Shown here: positions 15,792 to 23,393 of the stretch, piece after piece
Layout of the letters: each line of letters starts with the position of its first letter
How positions within the stretch are numbered: position 1 is the first letter of the stretch
Assembly (NCBI GenBank): GCA_965214565.1
Contig: OZ243951.1
Span: 2,542,001 to 2,606,000, forward strand
Reading direction: 5' to 3'
Source of the DNA: VXYK01 sp965214565
GTDB taxonomy: Bacteria > Actinomycetota > Acidimicrobiia > Acidimicrobiales > Aldehydirespiratoraceae
DNA length: 64,000 nucleotides
The notes under the pieces: model-generated
Database searches by the model: none
What the model was told of the DNA's origin: nothing
The model's input: only the letters and a program-made list of their open reading frames with translations
Made by a program: the position numbers and the translations under genes

Positions 15792-18053
15792 TTGGTAACG
15801 GTCACCCGGGTTCTGCCGTGGCGTCGCTCAGCCAATCGTCCGAGTTCCGCGGAGATCACTCAACTGCTGAGCGTCTACCGTGCGCATCACCCCAAGGCAG
15901 ACACGGACTTGATCGAGCGGGCGTTCGAGTTGGCCCATGCCGCCCATGAGGGTCAGAACCGCAAGTCCGGCGAGCCTTACATTCGTCACCCGGTGGCGGT
16001 GGCAACGATCGTCGCCCATCAGGGCATCGACGACATGACAGTGGCCGGAGCTCTGCTCCACGACGCAGTGGAGGACACGTCGGTCGGGTTGAAGCAGATC
16101 ACCGAGGAGTTCGGTGCCGACCTCGCCGACATCGTCGACGGCGTCACCAAGCTGGATCGTGTCAAGTACGACACTAAGGAACAGCAACAGGCTGCAACCA
16201 TTCGCAAGATGATCGTGGCGATCGCCTCGGACCTGCGAGTGCTGATCATCAAGCTCGCGGATCGTCTGCACAACCTCAGGACTGTGGCGGCGCTGCCTGA
16301 GTTCAAACAGGAGCGGACCGCTCGAGAGACGCTCGACGTGTACGCGCCGTTGGCTCACCGACTCGGCATGGCCGATCTGAAACAGCAGCTTGAGGACCTG
16401 TCGTTCGCGGCCCTCCATCCTCGCCGGTACGCGGAGATTGATCAGATGCTGGCGTTGAGGGCTCCTGAGCGCGACCTTTATCTGGCTCAGGTCCTCGGAA
16501 ACGTGCAGGCCCGTCTGGCCGAACTCGGTATTGTTGCCACGATTGATGGTCGCCCCAAACACCTCTGGTCGATCTACGAGAAGATGGTGGTCAAGGGTCG
16601 GACGTTCGAGGAGATCTTCGACCTCGTCGGCATCCGTGTGATAGTCGACTCGGTTCGGGACTGCTACGCCGCGCTGGGTTCGATACACGCAACCTGGCGG
16701 CCCGTGCAGGGACGCTTCAAGGACTACATCGCCATGCCGAAGTTCAACCTCTATCAGTCGTTGCACACGACTGTTGTGGGTCCGCAGGGCAAGTCGATCG
16801 AAGTGCAGATCCGCACCAAGGAGATGCATCAGCGCGCCGAGTTCGGGGTTGCCGCCCACTGGGACTACAAGAACGAGGAGTCGGGCAGTGAGATGGCCTG
16901 GCTGAGCCGCATAGTCGAGTGGCAGTCGGAAACCTCCGACCCGTCGGAGTTCATGTCCAACCTGAAGCTTGATCTCGATCAGGACGAAGTGTACGTGTTC
17001 ACTCCCAAGGGCAAGGTGATTGAGCTGCCGGTGGGGGCCACGCCGGTCGATTTCGCCTACGCGATCCACACAGACGTCGGACACAGCTGTGTCGGTTCGA
17101 AGATCAATGGTCGGTTGATGCCTCTCGACACTCGCCTCGGGTCGGGTGACTCAGTTGAGATCTTCACTTCGAAGGTTGAGGGGGCCGGTCCCAGTCGAGA
17201 CTGGCTGACCTTCGTCGCTAGCCGACGGGCCGCGAACCGGATCAAACAGTGGTACACGAGGGAGCGTCGCTCCGATGCCATCGAGCAGGGTCGCGACGAT
17301 CTGCTCCAGTCCCTGCGCCGTGAGGGACTTCCGGCGCAGCGGATCCTCAAGGAGAAGGTGTTCCTCGAGGTCGCCGTGCAGATGAACTATTCCGCTGAGG
17401 ACCTGCTCTTCGCGGCGATCGGGGAGGGGCATGTGGCCGCTCGGACGGTCGCTGACCGCTTGGCCCGCGAGATGCACGGTGAGGACGCCCCCGAGAAGGG
17501 GCAGCCGCGTCTTCCCACCACTGTCAGCCGACGCGTCGGCGCGAAGCGCCGCGTTGCAGGATCGGCAGGGGTGCATGTGGAGGGCCTCGACGACATCATG
17601 ATTCGGATCTCCCGATGTTGCTCTCCGGTTCCACCCGACGAGATCGTGGGGTTCGTGACTCGAGGGCGCGGGGTGTCAGTCCATCGCACGGACTGTCTCA
17701 ACGCCACCACCCTGCAGGAGGGTCAGCCGGATCGGCTCATAGAGGTCGAGTGGGACGCCGAACACGACGGCCAGTTCGCAACGACCATCGAGGTCCACGC
17801 GCTCGACCGCGCGGAACTACTGGTCGACGTGTCGAAGGTCCTCTCCTCCCACGGGCTCAATGTCACCGCTGTCGAAGCAGAAACCGGCGACGACGCTATC
17901 GCCAAGATGCAGTTCGAGTTTGAACTCGCGGATCTGAGCCAGCTCGATTCGGTGTTGTCGTCGTTGCTGGTGGTGGAGGCGGTATACGACGCTTTCCGGG
18001 TGGTGCCCAGATCGGCGCGCGTCCACGACATCCCGTCTGCGCCGTCTGCATAA
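15792..18053 (+). CDS. relA: bifunctional (p)ppGpp synthetase/hydrolase Rel
   Basis: Rel makes and degrades the stringent-response alarmone. The 753-residue product shows all domains in order: the HD hydrolase (about 40-190; HAAHEGQNRKSGEPYIRHP, LLHDAVEDT), the synthetase (about 230-370; GRFKDYIAMPKFNLYQSLHT, EVQIRTKEMHQRAEFGVAAHW), TGS (about 390-450; VYVFTPKGKVIELPVGATPVDFAYAIHTDVG) and a C-terminal region ending in ACT. An intact HD pair argues for the bifunctional form. The start is TTG one base after the apt stop, as no ATG/GTG lies before the conserved region. Its TAA lies in the first copy of a 22-bp triple repeat. Confidence 0.95.
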   Translation: MVTVTRVLPWRRSANRPSSAEITQLLSVYRAHHPKADTDLIERAFELAHAAHEGQNRKSGEPYIRHPVAVATIVAHQGIDDMTVAGALLHDAVEDTSVGLKQITEEFGADLADIVDGVTKLDRVKYDTKEQQQAATIRKMIVAIASDLRVLIIKLADRLHNLRTVAALPEFKQERTARETLDVYAPLAHRLGMADLKQQLEDLSFAALHPRRYAEIDQMLALRAPERDLYLAQVLGNVQARLAELGIVATIDGRPKHLWSIYEKMVVKGRTFEEIFDLVGIRVIVDSVRDCYAALGSIHATWRPVQGRFKDYIAMPKFNLYQSLHTTVVGPQGKSIEVQIRTKEMHQRAEFGVAAHWDYKNEESGSEMAWLSRIVEWQSETSDPSEFMSNLKLDLDQDEVYVFTPKGKVIELPVGATPVDFAYAIHTDVGHSCVGSKINGRLMPLDTRLGSGDSVEIFTSKVEGAGPSRDWLTFVASRRAANRIKQWYTRERRSDAIEQGRDDLLQSLRREGLPAQRILKEKVFLEVAVQMNYSAEDLLFAAIGEGHVAARTVADRLAREMHGEDAPEKGQPRLPTTVSRRVGAKRRVAGSAGVHVEGLDDIMIRISRCCSPVPPDEIVGFVTRGRGVSVHRTDCLNATTLQEGQPDRLIEVEWDAEHDGQFATTIEVHALDRAELLVDVSKVLSSHGLNVTAVEAETGDDAIAKMQFEFELADLSQLDSVLSSLLVVEAVYDAFRVVPRSARVHDIPSAPSA

Positions 18054-18107
18054 CCGAGAAACACCGTCTGCATAACCGAGAAACACCGTCTGCATAACCG
18101 AGAAACA
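18042..18107 (+). repeat. three perfect 22-bp tandem repeats spanning the relA stop
   Basis: Copies start at 18042, 18064 and 18086. Each contains CTGCATAACCGAGAAACA, and the TAA of the first copy is the relA stop codon. The unit contains no ATG/GTG start and its length is 1 mod 3. hisS downstream has its own -10 box, so this array is unlike the relay arrays elsewhere. There are no spacers between copies and no strong inverted repeat. Confidence 0.95.
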
Positions 18108-18125
18108 ACGGGCCTCGGGCACGGG

Positions 18126-18131
18126 TAGCCT
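18126..18131 (+). promoter_or_regulatory. -10 box of hisS promoter
   Basis: TAGCCT lies 8 bases before the GTG at 18140, just downstream of the 22-bp repeat array. Confidence 0.5.
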
Positions 18132-18139
18132 GAGAGGCT

Positions 18140-19414
18140 GTGGCTGAGCCGACATTTCGTGCCCCCAAGGGCACCCGAGACATCCTCGCACCCGACTCGA
18201 CACGTCTGCGCGCGCTCGTCGACGAGTTCGCGCATCAGGCCGGCCGCAGCGGATTCGGGGAAGTGATCTCTCCGATCTTCGAGGATCTCGGCGTTTTCAA
18301 GCGCCTCGGCGAGTCCACCGACGTGGTCACCAAGGAGATGTTCGACTTCTACGACAAGGGGGATCCTCCCCAGCAACTCGCGCTCCGTCCGGAACTGACG
18401 GCCGGCATCTGCCGCGCCTATGCCGAACACCGCCCCGTGCCACCGTGGAAAGTGTGGTACGAGGGGCCCCAGTTCCGCTACGAACAACCGCAGGCGGGCC
18501 GCTATCGACAGTTCACGCAGGTCGGGGTGGAGGTGCTCGGGACCGACGACCCCCAGGCGGACGTCGATGTCATCGTCCTCGGCGCCCGCTTCTTCGAATC
18601 GCTGGGTCTGGGCCGGATCGAACTGGCGCTCAACAGTCTCGGCAGTCCCGGCGACTGCGGCAGTCGGCGCGCCTACGAGCAGGCGCTCGTCGAGTACCTG
18701 GAACAGAACCGCTCCCGACTTTCGACTCAGTCGCAGGTGACGGTCGAACGCAACCCCCTGCGGGTACTCGACTCCAAGCGTGAGCAGGACTCCGCGGTCA
18801 TCGCCGGAGCTCCTGTGATGGTCGATTTCCTCGATGATGAGTCCGCGGCGCACTTCGCCGCGGTGCGGGCTGGTCTCGACGCCGTTGGGGTGGCCTATGA
18901 GATTTCGCCGCGCCTGGTTCGGGGCCTCGACTATTACACGCGCACCACTTTCGAGTTCGCAGCCCCTGCGTTGGCGGGCGCGCAGAACGCGGTCGGCGGA
19001 GGCGGCCGTTACGACGGTCTGGTGGAGGATCTCGGCGGGCCGCCCACACCGGGGATCGGTTTCGCCCTCGGCGTTGACCGGATCCTGCTGGCCTGTGACG
19101 CGGAGGGGGTCTTCGGTGCGCCTTCCAATGCCGTCGATGTGTTCGTGGTGGATGTCACGGGAGGAACAGCGGCGCTCAAGGTCTGCGATCGCCTGCGCCA
19201 GGCCGGTATTGCGACGGATCGAAGCTACGGAGGGCGATCCATGAAAGCCCAGATGAAGGTGGCTGACCGTTCCGGCGCCGACTTCGCGGTGATCATTGGT
19301 GAGGAGGAACTTGCCCGCGGGGTCCTCACCTTGCGGGACATGGCTGACAGCAGTCAGCAACGAGTCGGGGCGGGTTCGCTCGTCGACGAACTGATCAGGA
19401 AACGGACACGGTGA
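18140..19414 (+). CDS. hisS: histidine--tRNA ligase
   Basis: The 424-residue class II aminoacyl-tRNA synthetase shows APKGTRDILAPDS at the N-terminus and motif 2 (VWYEGPQFRYEQPQAGRYRQFTQ). The histidine motifs LVRGLDYYTRTTFEF and GGGGRYDGLVEDLGGPPTPGIGFALGVDR are present, with an anticodon-binding domain at the end. The GTG start is placed by the promoter and the family N-terminus. The stop overlaps the aspS start. Confidence 0.96.
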   Translation: MAEPTFRAPKGTRDILAPDSTRLRALVDEFAHQAGRSGFGEVISPIFEDLGVFKRLGESTDVVTKEMFDFYDKGDPPQQLALRPELTAGICRAYAEHRPVPPWKVWYEGPQFRYEQPQAGRYRQFTQVGVEVLGTDDPQADVDVIVLGARFFESLGLGRIELALNSLGSPGDCGSRRAYEQALVEYLEQNRSRLSTQSQVTVERNPLRVLDSKREQDSAVIAGAPVMVDFLDDESAAHFAAVRAGLDAVGVAYEISPRLVRGLDYYTRTTFEFAAPALAGAQNAVGGGGRYDGLVEDLGGPPTPGIGFALGVDRILLACDAEGVFGAPSNAVDVFVVDVTGGTAALKVCDRLRQAGIATDRSYGGRSMKAQMKVADRSGADFAVIIGEEELARGVLTLRDMADSSQQRVGAGSLVDELIRKRTR

Positions 19415-21162
19415 TGGACCTCTCAACCTCAATGCGGACCCACATGTGCGGCCTGGTGAGCCCTGCAGACATTGGCAGCGTCGTGAGCGTCTGTGGCTGG
19501 GTGGACCGTAGGCGTGAGCACGGTGAGCACCTGGTGTTCATTGATCTGCGCGACCACACCGGTGTTGTGCAGTGTGTCGTTGGCCAGAACCACGATCTTC
19601 GCAGCGAATATGTGGTGCAGATGACGGGCGAGGTACGTGAACGGCCCGAGGACACAGCGAATCCAGAACTCGCCACTGGGGAGATCGAGATCGAGGTCCG
19701 CGAAGTCGACGTGCTCTCGGCCGCCGAGCCGCCACCGTTCCCCCTTGATGAGCGCACGGAGGTCGATGAGACGATCCGGCTCCGTCATCGTTACGTGGAC
19801 CTGCGCAAGGCCCGCCTGCAGCGAAACCTGCGGATCCGCGCTCAGGTGAACGGTGCGATCCGCCGCGGCATGGAGTCTCAGGGATTCATTGAGGTCGAAA
19901 CGCCGATGCTGGTGGCCTCGACACCTGAGGGCGCCCGAGACTTCGTCGTTCCCTCCCGCAAGGAACCCGGGAGCTTCTACGCGCTTCCGCAGAGCCCCCA
20001 GCTCTTCAAGCAGCTCTGCATGGTCGGCGGTGTCGACCGCTACTACCAGATCGCTCGCTGTCTTCGGGACGAGGACCTTCGCGCCGACCGGCAGTTCGAG
20101 TTCATGCAACTCGACGCCGAAGCGAGCTTTGTCGGCCAACAAGACGTCTTCGAGTTCATCTCCGCCGCGGTTGCCGAGGCGACCGAAGCGGTGACCGGTG
20201 TGCGGCCGACCGAGTTTCCCCGCATCAGTTGGATCGATGCGATGGAGCGGTACGGCTCCGACAAGCCCGATGTCCGTTTCGGGATGGAGCTCGTCGAGCT
20301 CACCGAGATCTTCGCTGACACCCAGGCGAGGGTGTTTCAAGCACCCTGCGTGAAGGGGATCCGCATGCCTGGAGGCTCCGAAGCGCTCAGCCGCAAACAG
20401 ATCGATTCCCTCGTTGAGACCTGCCAGCGTTGGGGGGCCAAGGGCCTGGCCTGGATGAAGGTCGCTCAGCGTGACGGTTCGGCAGTCCTCGACGCTGGTG
20501 TTGCCAAGTTCTTGAGCGCGCAAGAGTCCACCGCGGTCATCTCCGCGTTGGGGGCGAGCGTGGGGGACATGGTGTTCCTTGTTGCCGATGAGCGCCGCAT
20601 GGTTCGTCATGTGCTGGGGTTGCTGCGACTCGAGCTTGGTCGGCCACCGGTCAACGAAGGTGGGTTGCATTACCTGTGGGTTGTGGACTTCCCGCTTTTT
20701 GAGGGGTTCAGTGCCGACGGTTCCCCACTTCCGGCCCATCACCCGTTCACGATGCCCCATCCCGACGACTTGGATCTTCTCGGCGAGGGAGGCGAAGCGC
20801 TGTTGGACGTCCGTTCGCAAGCCTACGACCTGGTGCTCAACGGTTGGGAGCTAGGATCGGGGAGCGTGCGGATCCATCGCCGAGACATCCAGAACCAGGT
20901 ATTCGCCTGTTTGGGAATCGAACCCGCCGACGCGCAGCGCAAGTTCGGCTTCCTGCTCGACGCTTTCGGCTACGGCGCTCCGCCCCACGCCGGTTTCGCT
21001 TTCGGAATAGACCGACTGACTGCCCTGTTGGCGGGAGAGTCCAACATCCGTGAGGTGATCGCCTTCCCGAAGACCCAGTCCGGAGCGGATCCTCTGACCA
21101 ACGCCCCGTCCCCGATCGACGACGCCCATCTCCGCGAGCTGGGCCTGCGCGCCCCGCGGTGA
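19411..21162 (+). CDS. aspS: aspartate--tRNA(Asp/Asn) ligase
   Basis: The 583-residue class IIb synthetase has an N-terminal OB-fold (VSVCGWVDRRREHGEHLVFIDLRD). The catalytic core shows VETPMLVASTPEGARDFVVPSR, QSPQLFKQLCMVGGVDRYYQIARCLRDEDLRADRQ.EFMQLD, the bacterial GAD insertion, and motif 3 GAPPHAGFAFGIDRLTALL. GTG at 19411 overlaps the hisS stop as GTGA; ATG at 19414 is equally possible. Whether it is discriminating or also charges tRNA-Asn cannot be told here. Confidence 0.96.
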   Translation: MMDLSTSMRTHMCGLVSPADIGSVVSVCGWVDRRREHGEHLVFIDLRDHTGVVQCVVGQNHDLRSEYVVQMTGEVRERPEDTANPELATGEIEIEVREVDVLSAAEPPPFPLDERTEVDETIRLRHRYVDLRKARLQRNLRIRAQVNGAIRRGMESQGFIEVETPMLVASTPEGARDFVVPSRKEPGSFYALPQSPQLFKQLCMVGGVDRYYQIARCLRDEDLRADRQFEFMQLDAEASFVGQQDVFEFISAAVAEATEAVTGVRPTEFPRISWIDAMERYGSDKPDVRFGMELVELTEIFADTQARVFQAPCVKGIRMPGGSEALSRKQIDSLVETCQRWGAKGLAWMKVAQRDGSAVLDAGVAKFLSAQESTAVISALGASVGDMVFLVADERRMVRHVLGLLRLELGRPPVNEGGLHYLWVVDFPLFEGFSADGSPLPAHHPFTMPHPDDLDLLGEGGEALLDVRSQAYDLVLNGWELGSGSVRIHRRDIQNQVFACLGIEPADAQRKFGFLLDAFGYGAPPHAGFAFGIDRLTALLAGESNIREVIAFPKTQSGADPLTNAPSPIDDAHLRELGLRAPR

Positions 21163-22475
21163 GCGATGACCTGTTCTCTGAGGCGGCACGGGAGCATCTG
21201 AAGAGTCGTTCGCCGCTGGCCGCGCGGTTGCGCCCCCTCACCCTCGAAGATGTCGTCGGCCAAGAGCATCTGTTGGCTCCCGGCCGTCCACTGCGGGCTC
21301 TGATCGAGACTGACCGTCTCTCCTCGGTGATCCTCTGGGGACCACCGGGAACGGGCAAGACCTCGCTCGCTCGTCTGGTGGCGAGCAGCACGAACAAGCG
21401 CTTCGAGGAGCTCTCTGCGGTTGCGGCGTCGGTCAAGGACGTTCGCGGGATCATTTCCGGTGCTCGTCAGCGGCTGGGCGAACAGCAGATGGGAACGATC
21501 CTGTTCCTCGATGAGGTCCATCGTTTCAACAAGGCCCAGCAGGACACGCTGCTGCCTGCGGTTGAAGACGGGCTGATCGTGCTGATCGGGGCGACCACCG
21601 AGAACCCACACTTCGAGGTCAACCCGCCGCTCATGTCGAGATCGACTCTGTTCAGGCTCCATGCGCTCGACGAGCGGGCTGTGGCGGAACTGATCGAACG
21701 GGGGCTGGAGCTCGAGTCGGCGACCGCTGATCCCGATGCGGTCACCCACCTTGCGGCCCGCAGCGGAGGCGACGGCCGCCACGCGTTGACCGGTGTGGAA
21801 GTGGCCGTGGCGTTGGCCGCCGACCGTGGTCGTCCGATCCGTGTGGTGCTAGCCGACGCCGAGGCCGCGGTCGACGCGAAGGCGGTGCGCTACGGCCGCG
21901 ACGGGCACTACGACGTGATCAGCGCCTTCATCAAGTCGATTCGGGGGAGCGATGCGGACGCGGGGCTGTACTGGCTCGCGCGCATGCTCGAAGCGGGCGA
22001 GGACGCCCGTTTCATTGCCCGACGGCTGGTGATCCTGGCATCTGAGGACATCGGCATGGCCGACCCGCAGTCGCTGCTTATCGCCAACGCCGCCGCCCAT
22101 GCCGTCGAGTTTGTCGGTCTCCCGGAAGCGCAACTCAACCTGGCCCATGCCGTGGTGCATCTGGCGACCGCCCCGAAGTCGAACCGGGTGACTGTCGCTC
22201 TGGGTGCCGCTCGTGAAGCGGCCAAGCGGTCGGGGACAGGCGAGGTACCGGTCCATCTGCGGGACGCCCACTACACCGGTGCGGCCAGCCTCGGGCACGG
22301 CGACGGCTACCTCTACCCCCACAACGATCCCTCCGGCTGGGTGCCTCAACACTACCGACCCTCAGAAGTAGCGGATCTGGTGTTCTACAGACCGACGAAC
22401 CACGGCCGCGAGGCCCGCCTCAGAGAGTTCTGGCCCGGCCACCAGTCAGAACCGGACGATCCCGAAGACCGTTGA
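21159..22475 (+). CDS. rarA: replication-associated recombination protein RarA (MgsA)
   Basis: This 438-residue AAA+ ATPase of the clamp-loader family acts at stalled replication forks. It carries Walker A WGPPGTGKTSLARLV, Walker B ILFLDEVHRFNKAQQD, sensor GATTENPHFEVNPPLMSRS and the C-terminal MgsA region (DVISAFIKSIRGSDADAGLYWLARMLEAGED, YLYPHNDPSGWVPQHYRP). It starts with GTG overlapping the aspS stop as GTGA. The aspS-rarA-alaS neighbourhood is typical of actinobacteria. Confidence 0.95.
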   Translation: MSDDLFSEAAREHLKSRSPLAARLRPLTLEDVVGQEHLLAPGRPLRALIETDRLSSVILWGPPGTGKTSLARLVASSTNKRFEELSAVAASVKDVRGIISGARQRLGEQQMGTILFLDEVHRFNKAQQDTLLPAVEDGLIVLIGATTENPHFEVNPPLMSRSTLFRLHALDERAVAELIERGLELESATADPDAVTHLAARSGGDGRHALTGVEVAVALAADRGRPIRVVLADAEAAVDAKAVRYGRDGHYDVISAFIKSIRGSDADAGLYWLARMLEAGEDARFIARRLVILASEDIGMADPQSLLIANAAAHAVEFVGLPEAQLNLAHAVVHLATAPKSNRVTVALGAAREAAKRSGTGEVPVHLRDAHYTGAASLGHGDGYLYPHNDPSGWVPQHYRPSEVADLVFYRPTNHGREARLREFWPGHQSEPDDPEDR

Positions 22476-22512
22476 GAGCTGATCGGTATTCCCGGAGCCA
22501 CGGCGGTGGCAC

Positions 22513-22518
22513 TAGAGT
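22513..22518 (+). promoter_or_regulatory. -10 box driving a leaderless relay ORF
   Basis: TAGAGT lies 7 bases before a GTG at 22526. That GTG opens a 19-codon ORF whose stop overlaps the next gene's ATG, giving a leaderless promoter for an otherwise Shine-Dalgarno-less gene. Confidence 0.5.
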
Positions 22519-22525
22519 GTCAAGC

Positions 22526-22585
22526 GTGTGGGGCGTGGTCACCAGGGAATCTGAGAGAATCGGCTGCAGGCCGGGTACCCCATGA
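22526..22585 (+). other. leaderless 19-codon relay ORF upstream of the DUF948 gene
   Basis: GTG at 22526 sits 7 bases after TAGAGT. The reading frame (MWGVVTRESERIGCRPGTP) ends at TGA 22583-22585, which overlaps the ATG at 22582 as ATGA. The following gene has no visible Shine-Dalgarno, so reinitiation after this mini-ORF could be how it is translated. The peptide itself has no recognisable feature. The function is inference from geometry. Confidence 0.45.
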
Positions 22586-23040
22586 GCGCGGTTGACCTCG
22601 CCGCGGTTGTGGTCACGATCGTCTGTCTGGCCGTGGTGGTGATCCTGGTGTTCGCTGTTCAGGCACTGGTCGCGACCCTGCGCCAACTGCGCGAGACGAT
22701 CGACGAACTGCGTGCTGAGAGCCTTCCCATGTTCGGTGACCTGCGGACCACCGTCACCAAAGCAGGCGACGAACTGGAACGGGTCGATGAGGTTATGGGT
22801 CGAGTCGAGAGGGTCGTGGCAACCGCGGACGTCGCCTCGCGGCTGACCCAGAGGGTCTTGACGCCTCCGCTGATCAAGACCGCGGCTGTTGTCAAAGGAG
22901 CGGGCAGAGCCACGCTGACGCTGCGGAGGGGCCGTTCTCGAAAGACAATCCCTGCACTCAAGACAAGCACCGGGCACAACCGGCGCGGTTCGGCGCGTTC
23001 ACGAGGCTCGAGACGGGCGAGGAGGGCGAAGGTTAGATGA
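22582..23040 (+). CDS. DUF948-type membrane-anchored protein
   Basis: The 152-residue product has one N-terminal TM helix (about 4-28), then a heptad-rich amphipathic region (RQLRETIDELRAESLPMFGDLRTTVTKAGDELERVDEVMGRVERV) typical of DUF948. It ends in a very basic tail. Related genes lie between rarA and alaS in many actinobacteria; the biochemical role is unknown. The start overlaps the relay ORF, and the stop overlaps the next gene as ATGA. Confidence 0.75.
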   Translation: MSAVDLAAVVVTIVCLAVVVILVFAVQALVATLRQLRETIDELRAESLPMFGDLRTTVTKAGDELERVDEVMGRVERVVATADVASRLTQRVLTPPLIKTAAVVKGAGRATLTLRRGRSRKTIPALKTSTGHNRRGSARSRGSRRARRAKVR

Positions 23041-23330
23041 AACGCACGTTCTGGGCCGCGACCGGCTTCACTGTGGGCTTCGGAAGTTCGCTCTACGTTC
23101 AGAAGCGGCTTCGCCGCGCGGTGGAGCGTTACACCCCCGAGCAGGTCCGGCAAGGTGTCACCGACGTCGGCAGACGCGCCGCGGCCCGAACCAGAGACCT
23201 GATCTCGGATCTGCGCGATGCGGCCCAGGAGGGCAGCGAGGCGATGCGCCAGACTGAACAGGACCTGCGCTCGGAGTTCGTTGCCGACAGCGAGGCGCAC
23301 CGGCACCGCCCAGCACGCATCCGCCACTGA
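23037..23330 (+). CDS. small hypothetical protein paired with the DUF948 protein
   Basis: The 97-residue product has a short hydrophobic N-terminus (FWAATGFTVGFGSSLYVQKRL) followed by a charged helical region rich in Arg, Glu and Gln. It overlaps the preceding gene by 4 bases, so the two are probably co-translated and work together. Similar small proteins occupy this position before alaS in actinobacteria. I recognise no enzymatic motif. Confidence 0.65.
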   Translation: MKRTFWAATGFTVGFGSSLYVQKRLRRAVERYTPEQVRQGVTDVGRRAAARTRDLISDLRDAAQEGSEAMRQTEQDLRSEFVADSEAHRHRPARIRH

Positions 23331-23380
23331 AACAACCCGACCCCGCACAACAGGCGTTCTAGGACCCGCAAAAGCGACGA

Positions 23381-23386
23381 TAGACT
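23381..23386 (+). promoter_or_regulatory. -10 box of leaderless alaS promoter
   Basis: TAGACT lies 7 bases before the GTG at 23394, so alaS is probably transcribed without a 5' leader. Confidence 0.6.
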
Positions 23387-23393
23387 CCGGCGG

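Noticed and set aside
18042..18107. Possible CRISPR array
   Set aside because: The 22-bp copies are directly adjacent with no spacers, and no cas genes are nearby.
17723..19432. Long minus-strand open frame across relA/hisS
   Set aside because: It is antisense to relA and hisS, and the repeat array contributes to it; composition is not protein-like.
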